DNA of 64,000 nt from Thermoplasmata archaeon (GTDB lineage: Archaea; Thermoplasmatota; Thermoplasmata; Lutacidiplasmatales; SKW197), in contig JAVZCK010000004.1 of assembly GCA_038874435.1 (NCBI GenBank), positions 62,001-126,000 of the forward strand. The letters are read 5' to 3'. The notes beneath the pieces are model-generated. The model ran no database searches, was not told the DNA's origin, and saw only the letters and a list, made by a program, of their open reading frames with translations. The translations under genes and the position numbers were made by a program. Each line of letters opens with the position of its first letter. Position 1 is the stretch's first letter. Shown here piece after piece: positions 61,201 through 64,000 of this stretch.

Positions 61201-62964
61201 CTACTCACCGAAGAACCCTCTGAGCAACGGATGCATTTCCATCAACTGCTCTCTTGCCATTGCCTCGTAGAGGTTTATCATTATACCCACTGTCAGCAGC
61301 ACACCAGTTCCAGATGCATTACCCACAGTCCCTATCATATCCGCAGTCGCAGCTAAAGCACCTACCGCTGCACCGCTGAAGACAGTCACATATGGAATGT
61401 AACGGTCAAGCACTCTCTCGAGTATTCGTGGGTCTCTTCTGAAGCCTGGGATTTGCATCCCCTGCCTTTCTATCTGCTCAGCAACTGCCTTGGAATTCAT
61501 GTTCGTTGTTTCAATCCAGAATTTAGCGAAGAAGATTGAGCCAATCACCATTGCACTGAAGAATACCACCACATGGGCAAGCACCTGCCAATATGTATGA
61601 CCTCTCATGTACGCCTCGTACCTCTGCGGATTAAATAGAGGCAAGAGCCACTCATGGAGTCCGTTAACCGTAGATAAGTAGTATGCCCCTCCTGAAATTG
61701 CGGTTGATTGTGAGATACCGAGTTGTTCCGCCTGCTCTGGCGTCGGATAGGCGCCAATCCACCACTGATGCCCAATGTAGGGAATTTGGCTGAGTGTTGG
61801 ATGACTCCAGAGGAGCATTGAGAACATAGCGATGTTGGCAAGTAACGCAGACATCAGAATAACTGGTATGTTTGAAGCATACATCAACCTGATTGGATAT
61901 CTTCCCCTTGCACCTCTTGCTCTTCCGTGCGCTAGCGGTAATTCTAACCTTGTGGATTCCACATATGCGACAATGAAAAAGATTATTATCGTGCCTATTA
62001 ATGCAATCACTGGGTTTGGATGCGCTAGAAAGATTTGTTCGAAACCACCATTTGCCAGTTCCCCTGCACTCATGTTTTGAAGCATGTAAATTGTCTTTGG
62101 AATTGTCCCAGCTGGTGGATTTGAGAGAGAGAGAGATTGGGTAGTGTTCACAGGTAACCAGTTTAATGAACCTGTAAATATTGCCTGTGCTACACCTGCA
62201 GCGATGAATAAACTAATTCCGCTGCCTATGCCCCACTTTGAGACAACTTCGTCCATCAAAAACACAAGATAACTACCTATCACAAGTTGAATCACTATGA
62301 TTGCCTGCGCGAGTGTCTGTCCGTTACCTGCCGACCATCCGTTTAGCGCTTCCACAAGACCATGAGAAGGTGTCAAATACCCGTAAACTTGGGGTATTGC
62401 CTCTACAAAAATCATTGCAATGACGATGAGCTTTTGTGTAGATTGATAGACAGCCTTATCCTCACTTTTAGAAAGGTCAAGGGAGATTATCTTTGCACCC
62501 GTGAAGAGCTGCATAATAATTGAGCCGGTGACTATAGGGCCTATGCCAAGATGCATCAGAGACCCCTGGGCACCTGCCATAATTACACGCCAGGAGGCAA
62601 AAAGGTCAATGGTTTTTTTCTGGTCCAGCCCAAATAGCATCACATTTGTCATCACAAAATAAAGAATTAGAATTATCGCTACCCACATCATCTTTTTCTT
62701 GAAAACCACATGTCCCTCTGGTTTTTTCACAGCGGGTAGCCGGTCTGTAATTACCTTCAATCCGTAAAGCTTGCTTTTCTCACCTGCATACGACCATCCT
62801 AGAAACACAAACGTCCAGAGAAAACCCATAAGGATGCCGAAAAAGACCAAAGCAAGTGTTTCTGGGTGCAATGCATAGTAATAAATTACCATCGAAAGCA
62901 CGAAGAACAACACACAAGGCACAGCGACATTGTAATTTCTCGGGACTTTCTCCTCTTCTGCCAT
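61201..62964 (-). CDS. secY: Preprotein translocase subunit SecY
   Basis: 587 residues, longer than the usual 430-490. Ten membrane helices are recognisable, with QGSLMHLGIGPIVTGSIIMQ at the plug and pore and KWGIGSGISLFIAAGVAQAI in the middle. The excess is mainly an extracytoplasmic insertion around 400-470 (YIGHQWWIGAYPTPEQAEQL) between late helices. It forms the protein-conducting channel. Lies downstream of uL15 and upstream of the insertase, as in most archaea; an adenylate kinase gene often found here is missing. Confidence 0.96.
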   Translation of the reverse strand: MAEEEKVPRNYNVAVPCVLFFVLSMVIYYYALHPETLALVFFGILMGFLWTFVFLGWSYAGEKSKLYGLKVITDRLPAVKKPEGHVVFKKKMMWVAIILILYFVMTNVMLFGLDQKKTIDLFASWRVIMAGAQGSLMHLGIGPIVTGSIIMQLFTGAKIISLDLSKSEDKAVYQSTQKLIVIAMIFVEAIPQVYGYLTPSHGLVEALNGWSAGNGQTLAQAIIVIQLVIGSYLVFLMDEVVSKWGIGSGISLFIAAGVAQAIFTGSLNWLPVNTTQSLSLSNPPAGTIPKTIYMLQNMSAGELANGGFEQIFLAHPNPVIALIGTIIIFFIVAYVESTRLELPLAHGRARGARGRYPIRLMYASNIPVILMSALLANIAMFSMLLWSHPTLSQIPYIGHQWWIGAYPTPEQAEQLGISQSTAISGGAYYLSTVNGLHEWLLPLFNPQRYEAYMRGHTYWQVLAHVVVFFSAMVIGSIFFAKFWIETTNMNSKAVAEQIERQGMQIPGFRRDPRILERVLDRYIPYVTVFSGAAVGALAATADMIGTVGNASGTGVLLTVGIMINLYEAMAREQLMEMHPLLRGFFGE

Positions 62965-62975
62965 TCCTTACACCT

Positions 62976-63398
62976 CTACTGCTGCACCTCGCCACCTACG
63001 GCCTGCAATTTCTCAAGTGCTTGCTTGGAGCAGGAGTCCACAATAACTCGCAATTTCTTTGTGATTCTGCCTTTCCCGAGCAGTTTGTTAATGCCGAGTG
63101 CTCTCAGGTCTGCAATGTACATCCCATTCTCTTCCTTGATTTTACCTTCTGCGACCCATCCATCAAAGTTTTCTTCGATTTCTTGAAGGTTGATTGTCCT
63201 GAGCTCTTCCTTTGTCTCTGGTGGTCGCTTGAACCCATGTCTTCCAAAATGGAATGGGCGATATTTGTTCATAGCCATGAATTTGTGCTTATGTAGACCG
63301 GCATTTCCTTTGCCTCCTCTAATCCCAGCACCTCTTCCTGATTTGTAGCCCCTGCCATGGGTCCTATGACCTCTGAATTTGTAGGTTCGGCTTGGCAT
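62976..63398 (-). CDS. rpl15: Large ribosomal subunit protein uL15
   Basis: 140 residues. The N-terminus MPSRTYKFRGHRTHGRGYKS and the GKGNAGLHKHKFMA stretch are the archaeal uL15 pattern. Binds 23S rRNA late in large-subunit assembly. It is between uL30 and secY, with 11 bases to secY. Confidence 0.97.
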   Translation of the reverse strand: MPSRTYKFRGHRTHGRGYKSGRGAGIRGGKGNAGLHKHKFMAMNKYRPFHFGRHGFKRPPETKEELRTINLQEIEENFDGWVAEGKIKEENGMYIADLRALGINKLLGKGRITKKLRVIVDSCSKQALEKLQAVGGEVQQ

Positions 63399-63400
63399 AT

Positions 63401-63901
63401 CTATTCCTCCTTCTTTCCTTTCTTCTTGACATCCACAGCGAGCATCTTCTCAATTAACTTCTCAATTTCCTTGCCTCTGTATCCAAGGGCGCCGCCATCT
63501 CTTACAATCCTCTTAACTGACCTATATCCGCCTACTGGTGGATTCAGGCGAAACAATGGTTTTACGGCTCTAAGTTGTTCATATACAAACTCGCCGTTAA
63601 TCACTGCCTGAGCGAGTGCATAGATTGACTGATACTTTGTGTTAGCTCTCACATACTCATCAGTTATTTTCCTGTTGCCCTCAATTCTGCCCTTGATTAA
63701 AATCATTTTTGCGAGGGTTTCTGGCCCGATTTCACCCCAAGTGACATAATCCTTCACTTTCTGGAGCATTCCAAGGTATGCAGGTGTGTTAGGAACAATA
63801 ACGCAATGATTTGCCCTTGTGAGATGGAGCATTCTGAGTGTGTCCTTTATGTCTCTGTTGGTTTTGCAAACGCCCTTTACCCTTATCACGGCGTACAGCA
63901 T
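63401..63901 (-). CDS. rpl30: Large ribosomal subunit protein uL30
   Basis: 166 residues, the long archaeal form. The signature LYAVIRVKGVCKTNRDIKDT followed by LRMLHLTRANHCVIVP is diagnostic. The start codon overlaps the last base of the uS5 stop, and the gene is followed two bases later by uL15, in the conserved spc order uS5-uL30-uL15-SecY. Confidence 0.97.
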   Translation of the reverse strand: MLYAVIRVKGVCKTNRDIKDTLRMLHLTRANHCVIVPNTPAYLGMLQKVKDYVTWGEIGPETLAKMILIKGRIEGNRKITDEYVRANTKYQSIYALAQAVINGEFVYEQLRAVKPLFRLNPPVGGYRSVKRIVRDGGALGYRGKEIEKLIEKMLAVDVKKKGKKEE

Positions 63902-64000
63902 TATTCTCGCCTCCTTGTCTTACTTTTCTCTTCTTTCTGGGCTTTCTCTTCGAGTTCTTCCTTTATGGTAGTGTAGCCGACAGCACCACTCACTATCTTC
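63901..64000 (-). CDS. rps5: Small ribosomal subunit protein uS5, C-terminal fragment at window edge
   Basis: Only the last 32 residues and stop are visible: KIVSGAVGYTTIKEELEEKA, then a charged tail ending KTRRRE. The sequence matches the C-terminus of archaeal uS5 by content and by position before uL30. The gene continues beyond the window. The stop TAA overlaps the uL30 start by one base. Confidence 0.8.
   Translation of the reverse strand, partial: KIVSGAVGYTTIKEELEEKAQKEEKSKTRRRE

Overview
The window is archaeal. It carries an A-type (V/A) ATP synthase operon, MCM helicase, NMD3, a VAT/CDC48 unfoldase, SecY with uL15, uL30 and uS5, archaeal CMP kinase, class III-signal pilins and cyclic 2,3-diphosphoglycerate synthetase. 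TATA boxes sit about 25-30 bases before many start codons, so many mRNAs are probably leaderless. Gene content and order look euryarchaeal, most likely a member of Thermoplasmatota or a near relative. That placement is inference; no rRNA is present to test it.

Layout. 1-10041: surface-glycan island (membrane glycosyltransferase-like protein cut by the window edge, GT2, Wzx-type flippase, RmlD, RmlA, an asparagine-synthetase-like protein without the usual cysteine, GT4, an aminotransferase); parts are visibly A/T-rich. 10071-18482: DUF4139-like protein, FGGY kinase, VIT/CCC1-like membrane protein, a cysteine-motif protein of unknown function, a two-gene AAA ATPase/PIN module, and a beta-RFAP synthase-family gene. 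18533-26117: ATP synthase genes H-I-K-E-C-F-A-B with no D subunit gene. 26133-28112: a TspO/MBR-like gene interrupted by one in-frame stop, and a membrane protein. 28174-28594: a tRNA-Arg(TCT) followed by five tandem copies of about 72 bp, each carrying the tRNA 3' end. 28731-31311: DtxR-type regulator with a perfect dyad upstream, then feoB.

31775-38966 is one collinear, mostly overlapping run: MCM, DUF424, NMD3, YjbQ, DUF4129 protein, two-helix membrane protein, then a DNA methyltransferase with an N-terminal DCD-like domain and a BsaWI-like restriction endonuclease. The last pair is my leading candidate for an unusual system. 38978-43559: CDC48, Hsp20, a Ras-like GTPase and a nucleoside-phosphorylase-like protein on the minus strand. 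43674-49789: a 1015-residue ATPase-TPR protein with a longin/roadblock-like insertion, a small membrane protein, and the TldD/PmbA pair. 49885-51214: redox operon (glutaredoxin-like, ferredoxin:thioredoxin reductase catalytic chain fused to a rubredoxin-like domain, V4R-like protein). 51222-53592: GNAT, small zinc protein, cPGS. 53638-59933: a very large Gly-rich surface protein, a complete IS element and two pilins. 60027-64000: cmk, DUF106/EMC3-type insertase, secY, uL15, uL30 and the end of uS5.

Functionally the window joins envelope construction (glycans, flippase, pilins, surface protein, Sec and insertase) with energy (ATP synthase), iron uptake, protein quality control and DNA replication. 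Accessory features (restriction-modification pair, AAA/PIN pair, IS, tRNA-linked repeats) sit between these core blocks. All starts and functions were assigned by reading; no database search was run.
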